Shown: positions 24,386 through 33,623 of the stretch, in pieces | Numbering within the stretch: the first letter of the stretch is position 1 | Layout: every line of letters begins with the position of its first letter | Assembly: GCF_019249725.2 (NCBI RefSeq) | Contig: NZ_CP137559.1 | Span: 601,501 to 665,500, forward strand | From: Segatella hominis | GTDB lineage: Bacteria; Bacteroidota; Bacteroidia; Bacteroidales; Bacteroidaceae | Length of the DNA stretch: 64,000 bases | Reading direction: 5' to 3' | Notes under the pieces: model-generated | The model's database searches: none | What the model was told of the DNA's origin: nothing | The model's input: only the letters and a program-made list of their open reading frames with translations | Translations under genes and position numbers: made by a program

Positions 24386-25222
24386 ATGAGATTTAAGCGT
24401 TTTTTTATATTGCTCTTGATGATAGTTTCGGTATTTTCTTCTTCATTTGCTCAACGCGAGTGGAGTGCTGAGAATGTGCCGATTCCATATCTGAAGGATT
24501 CTACACAATATGTTTCTGATCCAGATGGTTATCTGTCTAAGGACCAGAAGGATTCTGCCAATTTTTATCTTCAGAAATTGAATCTTGAATGTGGTGTTCA
24601 GAATGTCTTGGTCATAGTGGGACATGTGAAGGATCAGGATGCTTTCCGTATGTCACAGGATATCGGTGAGAAATATGGTATTGGTTACAAGAAAACCCGA
24701 AGGGGGCTTGTCATGGTGATTGCCGTGGAGGATCATAAGTACTTTATTGCTCCCGGTATGGGACTGGAGGGCGAGTTGACCGATGTGGATTGTGATGATA
24801 TTGCCAGAGCATGTATCGTGAAGTATATGCGGCTGAATCAGCCGGGGATGGCAGTTGTTACCGTTAGTCGCTCTATATATAATAAGGTGAAGAGTGGTAG
24901 AACTGGTATTCCGGATGTGGATGATGGCCCTATAGGTGAGGATGAATGGGGATTTATTATCTTTTTTCTTATCATCTGTTTCGGCATTCCTCTATATTTA
25001 TTAATAAGGTATATATTGGAGGAATGCGGCGTTATCAAGAAAAAGCCATCTTCCGGTAAATCCTCTCGTCAGCATAAAAGACATGATGATGATTGGTTTC
25101 CTCCGTTCTTTCTGGGTGGAGGAGGTGGCTTCTCGGGAGGCAGTTCTTCTGGCGGAGGCTTCTCTGGAGGTTCTTTCGGTGGTGGTTCATTTGGCGGAGG
25201 TGGCTCCGGCGGTGGATGGTAA
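24386..25222 (+). CDS. TPM-domain (YgcG-type) membrane protein with Gly/Ser-rich tail
   Basis: A 278-residue protein starting MRFKRFFILLLMIVSVFSSS, chosen because the promoter -7 element lies over the only earlier start. A signal peptide (about 1-22) precedes a TPM domain (about 30-170: VSDPDGYLSKDQKDS, ECGVQNVLVIVG, TRRGLVMVIA). One transmembrane helix follows (about 188-210, FIIFFLIICFGIPLYLLI). The last 45 residues are Gly/Ser/Phe-rich (GGGGGFSGGSSSGGG), a usual feature of YgcG proteins. It is paired with lemA 77 nt downstream, as in many genomes. TPM domains were linked to photosystem repair in plants; the bacterial role is unsettled. Confidence 0.88.
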   Translation: MRFKRFFILLLMIVSVFSSSFAQREWSAENVPIPYLKDSTQYVSDPDGYLSKDQKDSANFYLQKLNLECGVQNVLVIVGHVKDQDAFRMSQDIGEKYGIGYKKTRRGLVMVIAVEDHKYFIAPGMGLEGELTDVDCDDIARACIVKYMRLNQPGMAVVTVSRSIYNKVKSGRTGIPDVDDGPIGEDEWGFIIFFLIICFGIPLYLLIRYILEECGVIKKKPSSGKSSRQHKRHDDDWFPPFFLGGGGGFSGGSSSGGGFSGGSFGGGSFGGGGSGGGW

Positions 25223-25299
25223 ATCAAGGTTGTTGGGAAAGAAAATATTCTCAAGTGAAATAAATATAGTATTAATTATAACATTAAATTTTGAAAGTT

Positions 25300-25881
25300 A
25301 TGAAAAAATCTGGATGGATTATTCTGGGTGTCGTAGTACTTCTGGTACTATGGGGTTTAAGTTCTTATAATGGTATCATTGGAGTACAGGAGCAAGCTAC
25401 TACTGAACTGGCTAATGTGCAGACTCAATATCAGCGCCGTGCAGACATGATGCCTCAGTTGGCAAAAATCGTGAAGGCGTATGCTAAGCATGAGAAGGAA
25501 ACGTTTGAAGCCGTGACCAAGGCACGTGCAGCAGTAGGACAGGTAAAACTTGATGCAAGCAATCTGACTCCAGAAAAATTGAAGGCTTATTCTGACGCGC
25601 AGGGCGAGTTGGCGAATGCTTTCTCCAAATTGATGGTAGTGGCTGAAAAGTATCCGGAACTGAAGGCGAGCGATAATTTCAAGTCACTTCAGATACAGGA
25701 GGAGGGTACAGAAAACCGAATCAGTGAAGCACGCCGCAAATATAATGATGCTGTGCAGCAGTATAATCTGAAGGTACGTAAGATGCCTACTGCCATCATA
25801 GCAAATCTATTCGGCTTCCAGACTATGCCTAAGTTTGAGGCAGCTGCTGGTGCAGAAAAGGCTCCCGATCTTGATATTTAA
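25300..25881 (+). CDS. lemA: LemA family protein
   Basis: A 193-residue protein. One N-terminal transmembrane helix (WIILGVVVLLVLWGL) is followed by a helical bundle with the LemA pattern YNGIIGVQEQATTELANVQ, QYQRRADMMPQL and RRKYNDAVQQYNLKVRKMPT. I use the ATG at 25300; a TTG at 25291 in the same frame is less likely. It is adjacent to the TPM gene and probably in the same transcript. LemA proteins are membrane-anchored, with the bundle outside the cytoplasm; function unknown. Confidence 0.92.
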   Translation: MKKSGWIILGVVVLLVLWGLSSYNGIIGVQEQATTELANVQTQYQRRADMMPQLAKIVKAYAKHEKETFEAVTKARAAVGQVKLDASNLTPEKLKAYSDAQGELANAFSKLMVVAEKYPELKASDNFKSLQIQEEGTENRISEARRKYNDAVQQYNLKVRKMPTAIIANLFGFQTMPKFEAAAGAEKAPDLDI

Positions 25882-26017
25882 AAACGAGATAAATTGCAAT
25901 TCGTAATTTCAGTTATCAGAATCAGGTTAAAATTTTGTTTAGACCCGCTCAAAGCAATACTTCTGGAATGATATTGGAAGTTTCTCAATAAAAAAATAAA
26001 AAAAAAATCTTTTTAAT

Positions 26018-26048
26018 TTTGTATTGTCTTGCTTTTGCAGTATCTTTG
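26018..26048 (+). promoter_or_regulatory. pyk promoter
   Basis: TTTG at 26018-26021, 19-nt spacer, TATCTTTG at 26041-26048. The leader is about 60 nt. Confidence 0.8.
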
Positions 26049-26116
26049 CAGTCAAATTGCAGAGAGCGTGTCTTTCTAGAGGAAAATTTGAGAAAAAGAA
26101 TAAGGTAATAAAAGAT

Positions 26117-27568
26117 ATGAAACAAACAAAAATCGTCGCTTCAATCAGTGATCGTCGTTGTGATCAGGATTTCATCCGCAAATTGTTTTTTGCAGGCATG
26201 AACGTCGTTCGTATGAATACTGCACATGCTACAGAAGAAGGTGTTCGCACAATTGTCAAGAATGTAAGAGCAGTGTCTCCTCATATTGGTATTATGATTG
26301 ATACCAAAGGACCAGAGGTGCGTACCACAGGTGTAGCAGAGCCTATTCATTATAATGTGGGTGATGTAGTCAAGATTTTCGGTCGTCCTGAGATGGAAAC
26401 TTCTCATGACATTGTCAATCTGAGCTATCCTGATATCGCTGCTGATGTGAAAGTGGGTGATGATTTGCTCTTCGATGATGGTGAACTTGATATGAAGGTC
26501 ATTGATAATCAGGGTCCGATGCTCGTAGCTGAAGTTCAGAACGAGGGTTTCTTAGGTTCACATAAGAGCGTGAATGTACCTGGCGAACATATTGATTTGC
26601 CTGCGTTGACCGAGAAAGACCGCCGAAATATTGAACTCGCAATCGAACTGGATATTGATTTTATTGCTCACTCTTTTGTGCGCAATGCAGCCGACGTGAA
26701 GGCAGTTCAGGATATCTTGGACGCTCACAACAGTGATATCAAGATTATCTCTAAGATTGAAAATCAGGAAGGTGTAGATAATATTGACGAGATTATTGAT
26801 GCTTGTTATGGTATCATGATTGCCCGTGGTGACCTGGGTATCGAGGTGCCAATCGAGAGAATTCCTGGCATCCAGCGCCGCATCATCTCTAAGTGTGTGA
26901 AGGCGCAGAAACCGGTAATCGTGGCTACACAGATGTTGCATACCATGATTAAGAATCCACGTCCTACCCGTGCTGAGGTAACCGATATTGCCAATGCTAT
27001 CTTTTATCGCACCGATGCGCTGATGCTTTCTGGTGAGACAGCAAGCGGTAAGTATCCTGTAGAAGCTGTGCAGACCATGGCACGTATTGCTGAGCAGGCA
27101 GAGAAGGATAAGTCTCCACTGAATGATATTGATCCAATGGAAGATGGTAAGATTGACCAGAAGCTCTTCCTGGCTCATGCTGCCATTGAGGCTACTAAGA
27201 AGTTGGGTGTTGCTGGTATTATTACCGATGGCGAGAGCGGTCAGACTGCACGCGACCTGGCAGCCTTCCGTGGCCCAAATCCGGTATTGGCAATCTGTTA
27301 TAAGGAGAAACTTCAGCGCTGGTTGAATCTGAGCTATGGTATTATTCCAATTCATCAGAAGGATCAGGTTTCTACCAAGGCTATGTTTACCGCAGCGGTA
27401 CGTATGCTTCGCCAGAAAGGCTACTTAGGTGAGGAGGATAAGATTGCTTATCTGAGCGGTAGCTTTGGAGAGGGTGGAGGTACTACCTTCGTAGAAATTA
27501 ATAAGGTGAAGAAGATTTTTGATAACAGTTATACTTTCAACTTGCCATCTAACGGCATTGAGGAATAA
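26117..27568 (+). CDS. pyk: Pyruvate kinase
   Basis: A 483-residue enzyme converting phosphoenolpyruvate and ADP to pyruvate and ATP. The ATG at 26117 starts MKQTKIVASISDRRC; the in-frame extension to 26024 overlaps the promoter and is not coding. Seen: GMNVVRMNTAHAT, DTKGPEVRTTG (substrate region), the active-site lysine region KIISKIENQEGVDNIDEI, the ARGDLGIEVP loop and GETASGKYP. The normal N-terminal motif KIVATIGP is altered to KIVASISD. The single-domain tail (about 350-480) carries the C-terminal domain. It ends 22 nt before an unusual inverted repeat. Confidence 0.95.
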   Translation: MKQTKIVASISDRRCDQDFIRKLFFAGMNVVRMNTAHATEEGVRTIVKNVRAVSPHIGIMIDTKGPEVRTTGVAEPIHYNVGDVVKIFGRPEMETSHDIVNLSYPDIAADVKVGDDLLFDDGELDMKVIDNQGPMLVAEVQNEGFLGSHKSVNVPGEHIDLPALTEKDRRNIELAIELDIDFIAHSFVRNAADVKAVQDILDAHNSDIKIISKIENQEGVDNIDEIIDACYGIMIARGDLGIEVPIERIPGIQRRIISKCVKAQKPVIVATQMLHTMIKNPRPTRAEVTDIANAIFYRTDALMLSGETASGKYPVEAVQTMARIAEQAEKDKSPLNDIDPMEDGKIDQKLFLAHAAIEATKKLGVAGIITDGESGQTARDLAAFRGPNPVLAICYKEKLQRWLNLSYGIIPIHQKDQVSTKAMFTAAVRMLRQKGYLGEEDKIAYLSGSFGEGGGTTFVEINKVKKIFDNSYTFNLPSNGIEE

Positions 27569-27590
27569 TTGTCTGACAAATATAAAGGAA

Positions 27591-27643
27591 TCAGCAAATG
27601 TTTTTGGCTTAAATCATTAATTTTTGCTATAAACATTTGCTGA
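27591..27643. repeat. 13-bp inverted repeat overlapping the next promoter
   Basis: TCAGCAAATGTTT at 27591-27603 and AAACATTTGCTGA at 27631-27643, perfect, 27-nt loop. It is followed by A-rich, not T-rich, sequence, so it is a poor terminator for pyk. The right arm contains the -33 TTTG of the promoter at 27636. Confidence 0.7.
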
Positions 27644-27667
27644 TATTAAAAAAAAACATTATTTTTG
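27636..27667 (+). promoter_or_regulatory. Promoter of the export lipoprotein gene
   Basis: TTTG at 27636-27639, 20-nt spacer, TATTTTTG at 27660-27667. The -7 element covers an upstream TTG that would otherwise lengthen the next gene. Confidence 0.8.
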
Positions 27668-27697
27668 CACCCAAATTTCAAAAATAAATTGTCAACG

Positions 27698-28483
27698 ATG
27701 AAAAAACTATTATTTGCAGTCGTAGTCGCTATGACTATGGTTTTAGCGCTGAGCAGTTGCGGAAGTGCTAAACAGGTGGCTTATTTTCAAAATATTGATT
27801 CTTTGAATTTGAGCGCATCGAGAATGTTGTATGATGCTAAAATTATGCCAAAGGATCAGTTGTCTATCATCGTGAAATCTTCCAATGAGGATTTGTCTGA
27901 GCCTTTCAATCTTTATTCGAAGTCCATGGGAGGTTCTTCCCTAAACCAGAACCTTCAGTATTATTTGGTAGATAATGCTGGCTACATAGATTTTCCAATT
28001 GTCGGCAAAATCAAAGTTTTGGGCTTGACTGCAAGAGAGTGTGAGAATTTGGTAAGGTCTAAGATTCAGCCCTATTTCAAAGAGAGCGAGTTGCCTTTGG
28101 TCACAGTTAGAATGTCTAGCTTCCGTGTTGTAGTGACAGGTGAGGTAGGTAGCCCTGGCGTCGTAACAGTGCCTAATGAGAAAATCAGTATCGTAGAGGC
28201 TTTGGCGCAGAGTGGTGACATGGGTTTGCAGGGTAAGCGTAAGAATATCTTGCTTATTCGTGAGGATGCTACAGGTCGTAAGGAAGCACATCGTTTGGAC
28301 ATGACAGATGCCAATTTGATTAACTCTCCATATTTCTATTTGCAGCAGAACGACATCGTGTATGTTGAACCTAATGGAGCGAAGAAAGGTACAGCTGGCT
28401 TGAGTAACTCGGTTACATTCTGGATTGGCTTGGTGTCGTCGATTATATCCTTGGCGACACTTACTGTTAGCTTGTGCAAATAA
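27698..28483 (+). CDS. Wza-like polysaccharide export lipoprotein
   Basis: A 261-residue outer-membrane polysaccharide export protein. The lipoprotein signal ends LALSSC, with Cys near residue 20. A Poly_export domain (about 45-130, KIMPKDQLSIIVKSS, DFPIVGKIKVLGLTARECENLV) precedes an SLBB segment (FRVVVTGEVGSPGVVTVPNEKISIVEALAQSGDM). A C-terminal hydrophobic helix (VTFWIGLVSSIISLATLTVSL) is typical of Bacteroidetes members. No Wzc-type kinase or glycosyltransferase lies next to it, so it is an orphan copy, transcribed from its own promoter. The start follows from the promoter position. Confidence 0.9.
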   Translation: MKKLLFAVVVAMTMVLALSSCGSAKQVAYFQNIDSLNLSASRMLYDAKIMPKDQLSIIVKSSNEDLSEPFNLYSKSMGGSSLNQNLQYYLVDNAGYIDFPIVGKIKVLGLTARECENLVRSKIQPYFKESELPLVTVRMSSFRVVVTGEVGSPGVVTVPNEKISIVEALAQSGDMGLQGKRKNILLIREDATGRKEAHRLDMTDANLINSPYFYLQQNDIVYVEPNGAKKGTAGLSNSVTFWIGLVSSIISLATLTVSLCK

Positions 28484-28515
28484 GGAAGGCTTAATTTTGA
28501 ATTATTATTTTTATT

Positions 28516-30420
28516 ATGTGTGGTATAGTTGGGTATTTAGGAAAACAAGATGCTTATCCTGTTTTGATCAAAGGATTGAAACGCTTGGAGTATCGAGGTT
28601 ATGATTCAGCAGGTGTAGCTCTCATCAATGATGATGGCGCACTGAATGTTTATAAGACAAAAGGTAAGGTTGCAGATTTGGAGAATTTCTGCTCCGATAA
28701 GAATATAACAGGCTCTGTTGGTATAGCACATACCCGATGGGCAACTCATGGAGAACCTTCTTCTGTGAATGCTCACCCACATTATTCTTCATCCAAGAAT
28801 TTGGCGATTATTCATAATGGCATCATTGAAAACTATGCTGCCATTAAGAAGAATCTGATAGCGAAGGGTGTGACTTTCCGCAGTGATACTGATACAGAAG
28901 TATTGGTTCAGTTGATAGAATATATTCAGGTTAAGAAAAATCTTGACCTCCTTACTGCCGTTCAGGTGGCTCTCCGTCAGGTAATCGGTGCTTATGCCAT
29001 TGCTTTGCTTGATAAGCGTAATCCTAATCAGATTATCGCTGCCCGCAAGCAAAGTCCATTGGTAGTGGGTATCGGTAAGGAAGGTGATTTCTATCTGGGT
29101 TCTGATGCCAGTCCTATTATTGAATATACCGACAAGGTGGTTTATCTGGAAGATGGCAACATTGCTGTGATGCGCCTCGGAGAAGAACTTCAGGTGGTTA
29201 ATATCCAGAATGTAAAGCTTAATCCTGAGGTTCAGACTGTGGATATCGACCTCGGTCAGATAGAGAAAGGTGGTTTCCCTCACTTTATGTTGAAGGAAAT
29301 CTTCGAACAGCCTGAATGTCTGCGTAATTGTATGCGTGGACGTGTCGTAAGTCGTACGGTTGAAACCCGTGTGATGACAGACGATAATGAAGCTACTACA
29401 GATACTAAGACTGAAATGGGTGTGGTGCTGAGTTCTATCACCGATCACCGTCAGCAACTTCTCAATGCCAAGCGTTTCATCATTGTTGCTTGTGGAACCT
29501 CTTGGCATGCCGGACTTATCGGCAAGCAGATGATAGAGAATTACTGTCGTATTCCTGTGGAAGTGGAATATGCTTCTGAGTTCCGTTATCGCAATCCTGT
29601 TGTTACGAAGGATGATGTCGTGATTGCTATCTCACAGAGTGGTGAAACTGCTGATACCTTGGCTGCTATTAAGTTGGCTAAGGAGAATGGTGCATTCATC
29701 TATGGTATCTGTAATTCTATCGGCAGCAGCATTGCACGTGAAACCAATACTGGTACTTATATCCATGTTGGTCCGGAAATCGGTGTGGCTTCTACGAAGG
29801 CATTTACCGGTCAGGTAACCGTTCTCGTTCTTCTGGCTCTTGCCATCGGAAAGGAGAAGGGTACTATCAGTGATGTGGATTACCAGAAGATTACAGAACA
29901 GCTTTGGAACATCCCTTCAAAGATGAAGGAGGTTTTGAAGTTGAATAATAAGATTGCTGATTTGAGCCGTACTTTCACTTATGCCCGTAATTTCATCTAC
30001 TTGGGTAGAGGTTTCCAATATCCAGTAGCCTTGGAAGGTGCATTGAAGTTGAAGGAAATCAGTTATATTCATGCAGAGGGTTATCCTGCTGCAGAGATGA
30101 AACATGGACCTATTGCTCTTATTGATAGTGATATGCCGGTGGTAGTTATTGCCACCCATAACTTCATGTATGAGAAGGTCTTGTCTAATATCCAGGAGAT
30201 TAAAGCCCGTAAGGGACGTGTCATTGCTATTGTTAGCAAGGGCGATGAAACTATCTCTAAGATAGCTGACGAAGTGATTGAACTTCCTGAGACATTGGAG
30301 TGCTTGGAGCCATTATTGGCTACCATTCCTTTGCAGTTATTAGCTTATCATGTTGCTGTATGTAAGGGTAAGGATGTTGACCAACCAAGAAACTTGGCCA
30401 AGTCTGTTACCGTTGAATAA
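28516..30420 (+). CDS. glmS: Glutamine-fructose-6-phosphate aminotransferase (isomerizing)
   Basis: A 634-residue GlmS that makes glucosamine-6-phosphate from fructose-6-phosphate and glutamine, the first step to UDP-GlcNAc. The N-terminal nucleophile Cys2 (MCGIVGYLG) and HTRWATHGEPS, YRGYDSAG belong to the class-II glutaminase domain. Two SIS domains follow (CGTSWHAGLIGKQ, SQSGETADTL; LGRGFQYPVALEGALKLKEISY), and the end DQPRNLAKSVTVE is canonical. It is about 20 residues longer than E. coli GlmS, with the extra residues in the linker around TDDNEATTDTKT. It lies 32 nt after the export gene and ends at a strong terminator. Confidence 0.97.
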   Translation: MCGIVGYLGKQDAYPVLIKGLKRLEYRGYDSAGVALINDDGALNVYKTKGKVADLENFCSDKNITGSVGIAHTRWATHGEPSSVNAHPHYSSSKNLAIIHNGIIENYAAIKKNLIAKGVTFRSDTDTEVLVQLIEYIQVKKNLDLLTAVQVALRQVIGAYAIALLDKRNPNQIIAARKQSPLVVGIGKEGDFYLGSDASPIIEYTDKVVYLEDGNIAVMRLGEELQVVNIQNVKLNPEVQTVDIDLGQIEKGGFPHFMLKEIFEQPECLRNCMRGRVVSRTVETRVMTDDNEATTDTKTEMGVVLSSITDHRQQLLNAKRFIIVACGTSWHAGLIGKQMIENYCRIPVEVEYASEFRYRNPVVTKDDVVIAISQSGETADTLAAIKLAKENGAFIYGICNSIGSSIARETNTGTYIHVGPEIGVASTKAFTGQVTVLVLLALAIGKEKGTISDVDYQKITEQLWNIPSKMKEVLKLNNKIADLSRTFTYARNFIYLGRGFQYPVALEGALKLKEISYIHAEGYPAAEMKHGPIALIDSDMPVVVIATHNFMYEKVLSNIQEIKARKGRVIAIVSKGDETISKIADEVIELPETLECLEPLLATIPLQLLAYHVAVCKGKDVDQPRNLAKSVTVE

Positions 30421-30425
30421 TATAT

Positions 30426-30462
30426 AAAGGGAATCGTCGTTTTTTGACGTTTCCCTTTTTTT
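30426..30462 (+). terminator. glmS terminator
   Basis: AAAGGGAA, CGTC, T-rich loop, GACG, TTTCCCTTTTTTT. It starts 5 nt after the stop codon. Confidence 0.85.
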
Positions 30463-30549
30463 AGAGGGGGACGCTAAAATGGATTTATTTCCTCAGTCCT
30501 CATAAATGAATATTCAAATTTAACTAATAAGATAAAGGATAATAGTGAG

Positions 30550-32433
30550 ATGGAACCATTAAAACATGAATGTGGTGTGGCCATGATCAGGCTACTCAAA
30601 CCGTTGGAATATTACCAGCAGAAGTATGGCACTTGGATGTATGCCCTCAACAAGCTCTATCTGATGATGGAGAAGCAGCACAACCGTGGCCAGGAAGGTG
30701 CTGGTATGGCTTGTGTCAAGCTTGGTGGCAAACCTGGACATGAGTATATGTTCCGTGAGCGTGCTGAAGGTAAGAATGCCGTTACCGAGATTTTTGGTAA
30801 TGCAAATGCCAACTTCAAGAATCTGACTCCAGAGCAGTTGGCTGATGCCAAGTTTGCTAAGGAAGAACTTCCTTTTGCCGGCGAACTCTATATGGGACAT
30901 CTGCGCTACAGTACTACTGGCAAGAGTGGCATTCAGTATGTTCATCCTTTCCTTCGCCGCAACAACTGGAAGGCGAAGAACCTCTGTCTTTGCGGTAACT
31001 TCAACATGACCAACGTAGATGAAATCTTCGAGGAACTGACCAAGCAGGGGCAGAGTCCACGTATCTACAGCGACACTTACATCATGCTCGAACTGATGGG
31101 ACACCGTCTGGATAGAGAAGTGGAGCGCAACTTTGTGGCTGCTAAGGCGATGGAGATGGAAAATACCGACATTACCAACTATATCGAGGACCACGTGAAG
31201 ATGAGCAATGTGCTCAAAACCACGATGAAGGACTTCGATGGTGGTTATGTGGTTTGTGGTATCACTGGTTCTGGAGAGATGTTCTCAATGCGTGACCCTT
31301 GGGGTATCCGTCCTGCTTTCTATTATAAGAACGATGAGATTGTGGTAGTGGCAAGTGAACGACCTGTGCTTCAGACAACTTTCGATTTGGAAGCAGAGGA
31401 AGTACAGGAACTCATGCCTGGTATGGCTCTTCTTGTAAAGAAGAACGGTGAGTGCACCATTGAGCGTATCATGGAGCAGAAGGGTGATTCTGCCTGCTCA
31501 TTCGAGCGCATCTACTTCAGTCGTGGTTCCGATAAGGATATCTACCAGGAGCGCAAGCAGTTGGGCGAGCAGTTGACCCAGCCTATCCTGAAGGCAGTGG
31601 ATTACGATGTAGATCACACCGTGTTCAGCTACATCCCGAACACAGCCGAGGTGGCTTACTATGGCATGCTGAGCGGTTTCAAGAAGTATCTCAACGAAAG
31701 CAAGATAGAGAAGATAGCCAGTCTCGATCACATCCCTTCGAAAGAAGAATTGTATGATATACTTGGCGACTTTGTGCGTTCTGAAAAGATAGCATGGAAG
31801 GATATCAAGCTCCGTACCTTTATTACCGAAGGAAATAGCCGCAATGATTTGGCGAGTCACGTATATGATGTGACCTATGGTAGCATTGAAGCTGGAGTGG
31901 ATAATCTTGTGATTATCGATGACAGTATCGTGCGTGGTACTACTCTGAAAGAGAGTATCCTCCGCATCCTCGATCGTCTGCATCCTAAGAAGATTGTTGT
32001 AGTATCCAGTGCTCCTCAGATTCGTTATCCGGATTATTATGGTATCGATATGGCGAGACTGGAAGAATTCTGTGTGTTCCGTGCGGCTATCCAGCTTCTC
32101 AAAGAGCGCAATATGGAAAGTCTCATCGACCAGACTTATGAGGCTTGTAAGGCTGAACTTCAGAAACCGAAGGAAGAACAGATCAATCCTGTGCGTGCCA
32201 TTTATAAGCCATTTTCTATTGAGGAAATCAATGAGAAGATTGTAGAGATGCTCAGACCGGAAGGCATGACAACTCCTATCCAACTCGTGTTCCAGAGTAT
32301 CGAAGGTTTGCGCAAGGCGATTCCTAATCACAAGGGAGACTGGTATTTCACCGGTCATTATCCAACTCCTGGTGGTACTAAGCTTTGCAACCAGTCTTTC
32401 GTGAACTACATTGAGAATGTGTATCATAAATAA
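30550..32433 (+). CDS. Amidophosphoribosyltransferase-like protein
   Basis: A 627-residue PurF-like enzyme. The N-terminal class-II glutaminase has its nucleophile Cys at residue 8 (MEPLKHECGVAM), so seven residues must be removed for activity as in some PurF. The PRPP-binding motif VIIDDSIVRGTTLKESI is intact. It is longer than normal PurF (about 470-500), with insertions in the glutaminase domain (residues about 60-110 and 155-200) and a C-terminal extension. PurF transfers glutamine nitrogen to PRPP to give phosphoribosylamine. It precedes carA and carB, two more glutamine-using genes of nucleotide synthesis. Whether it is the main PurF or a paralogue cannot be told here. Confidence 0.85.
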   Translation: MEPLKHECGVAMIRLLKPLEYYQQKYGTWMYALNKLYLMMEKQHNRGQEGAGMACVKLGGKPGHEYMFRERAEGKNAVTEIFGNANANFKNLTPEQLADAKFAKEELPFAGELYMGHLRYSTTGKSGIQYVHPFLRRNNWKAKNLCLCGNFNMTNVDEIFEELTKQGQSPRIYSDTYIMLELMGHRLDREVERNFVAAKAMEMENTDITNYIEDHVKMSNVLKTTMKDFDGGYVVCGITGSGEMFSMRDPWGIRPAFYYKNDEIVVVASERPVLQTTFDLEAEEVQELMPGMALLVKKNGECTIERIMEQKGDSACSFERIYFSRGSDKDIYQERKQLGEQLTQPILKAVDYDVDHTVFSYIPNTAEVAYYGMLSGFKKYLNESKIEKIASLDHIPSKEELYDILGDFVRSEKIAWKDIKLRTFITEGNSRNDLASHVYDVTYGSIEAGVDNLVIIDDSIVRGTTLKESILRILDRLHPKKIVVVSSAPQIRYPDYYGIDMARLEEFCVFRAAIQLLKERNMESLIDQTYEACKAELQKPKEEQINPVRAIYKPFSIEEINEKIVEMLRPEGMTTPIQLVFQSIEGLRKAIPNHKGDWYFTGHYPTPGGTKLCNQSFVNYIENVYHK

Positions 32434-32490
32434 GTGAAAAAAGAAGAATGAAGAGTTCGTTTATTCTTATTAGTATGAAATAAAGAAATT

Positions 32491-33576
32491 ATGTCAGATA
32501 TGAAAAATGTAACCTTAGTTTTGAGCGATGGAACCAAGTTCCATGGTAAATCTTTTGGATATGACGCTCCTGTAGCGGGCGAGGTTGTGTTCAACACAGC
32601 CATGATGGGATATCCAGAGAGTTTGACCGACCCTTCTTACGCCGGTCAGTTGATGACACTTACATTCCCTCTCGTGGGCAACTATGGTGTGCCTCCATTT
32701 ACTTTCGAAGCAAATGGTTTGCCTACCTTTATGGAAAGTGACAAGATTTATGCTTCTGCCATCATCGTGAATGATTACAGTGAGCAGTACAGCCACTGGA
32801 ATGCAGTGGAGAGTCTTGCTGACTGGTTGAAGCGTGAAAAGGTGCCAGGAATCACAGGCATCGATACCCGTGAGTTGACTAAGGTGCTCCGTGAGCATGG
32901 CGTGATGATGGGTAAGATTCTCTTTGATGATGAGCCTGACAACATACCTGAAGCTAACTACGAGGGTGTAAACTTTGTTGACCAGGTAAGCTGCAAGGAG
33001 ATTATCCGCTACAATGAAGGTGCCGGTAAGAAGGTGGTTCTCGTTGACTGCGGTGTGAAGGCAAACATCATCCGTTGCCTCATCAACAGAGGCGTAGAGG
33101 TGATCCGTGTGCCATGGAATTACGATTACACCGATATGGACTTCGACGGATTGTTCCTGGCAAATGGTCCTGGCGACCCAGATATGTGCGAGGATGCTGT
33201 GAATATTATCCGCAAGCAGATCAACCAGAGCCGCAAGCCTATCTGCGGTATCTGTATGGGTAACCAGTTGCTTTCTAAGGCTGCCGGTGCTACCATCTAC
33301 AAGTTGAAGTATGGTCACCGTTCACACAACCAGCCAGTGCGCATGGTAGGAACCAACAATTGCTACATCACCTCTCAGAACCACGGTTATGCCGTTGACG
33401 CCAAGACATTGGGCAACGATTGGGAGGAACTCTTTGTCAACATGAATGATGGCTCTAACGAGGGTATCCGCCACAAGGTGAACCCTTGGTTCTCAAGTCA
33501 GTTCCACCCAGAGGCTTGTTCAGGCCCTGTGGATACAGAGTTCATGTTTGATAAGTTTGTAGAAACACTCAAGTAA
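32491..33576 (+). CDS. carA: Carbamoyl-phosphate synthase small subunit
   Basis: A 361-residue glutaminase subunit. The N-terminal domain starts VTLVLSDGTKFHGKSFGYDA. The class-I glutamine amidotransferase domain has the nucleophile Cys in ICGICMGNQLL and the His/Glu pair in SSQFHPEACSGP. It feeds ammonia to the CarB subunit for pyrimidine and arginine synthesis. The start could be the first ATG (32491) or the ATG at 32500. The gap to carB is 47 nt. Confidence 0.96.
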   Translation: MSDMKNVTLVLSDGTKFHGKSFGYDAPVAGEVVFNTAMMGYPESLTDPSYAGQLMTLTFPLVGNYGVPPFTFEANGLPTFMESDKIYASAIIVNDYSEQYSHWNAVESLADWLKREKVPGITGIDTRELTKVLREHGVMMGKILFDDEPDNIPEANYEGVNFVDQVSCKEIIRYNEGAGKKVVLVDCGVKANIIRCLINRGVEVIRVPWNYDYTDMDFDGLFLANGPGDPDMCEDAVNIIRKQINQSRKPICGICMGNQLLSKAAGATIYKLKYGHRSHNQPVRMVGTNNCYITSQNHGYAVDAKTLGNDWEELFVNMNDGSNEGIRHKVNPWFSSQFHPEACSGPVDTEFMFDKFVETLK

Positions 33577-33623
33577 GTGAAGAGTGAAGAATTCGATTGA
33601 TTTTATTGTAATTTAGGAAAATA

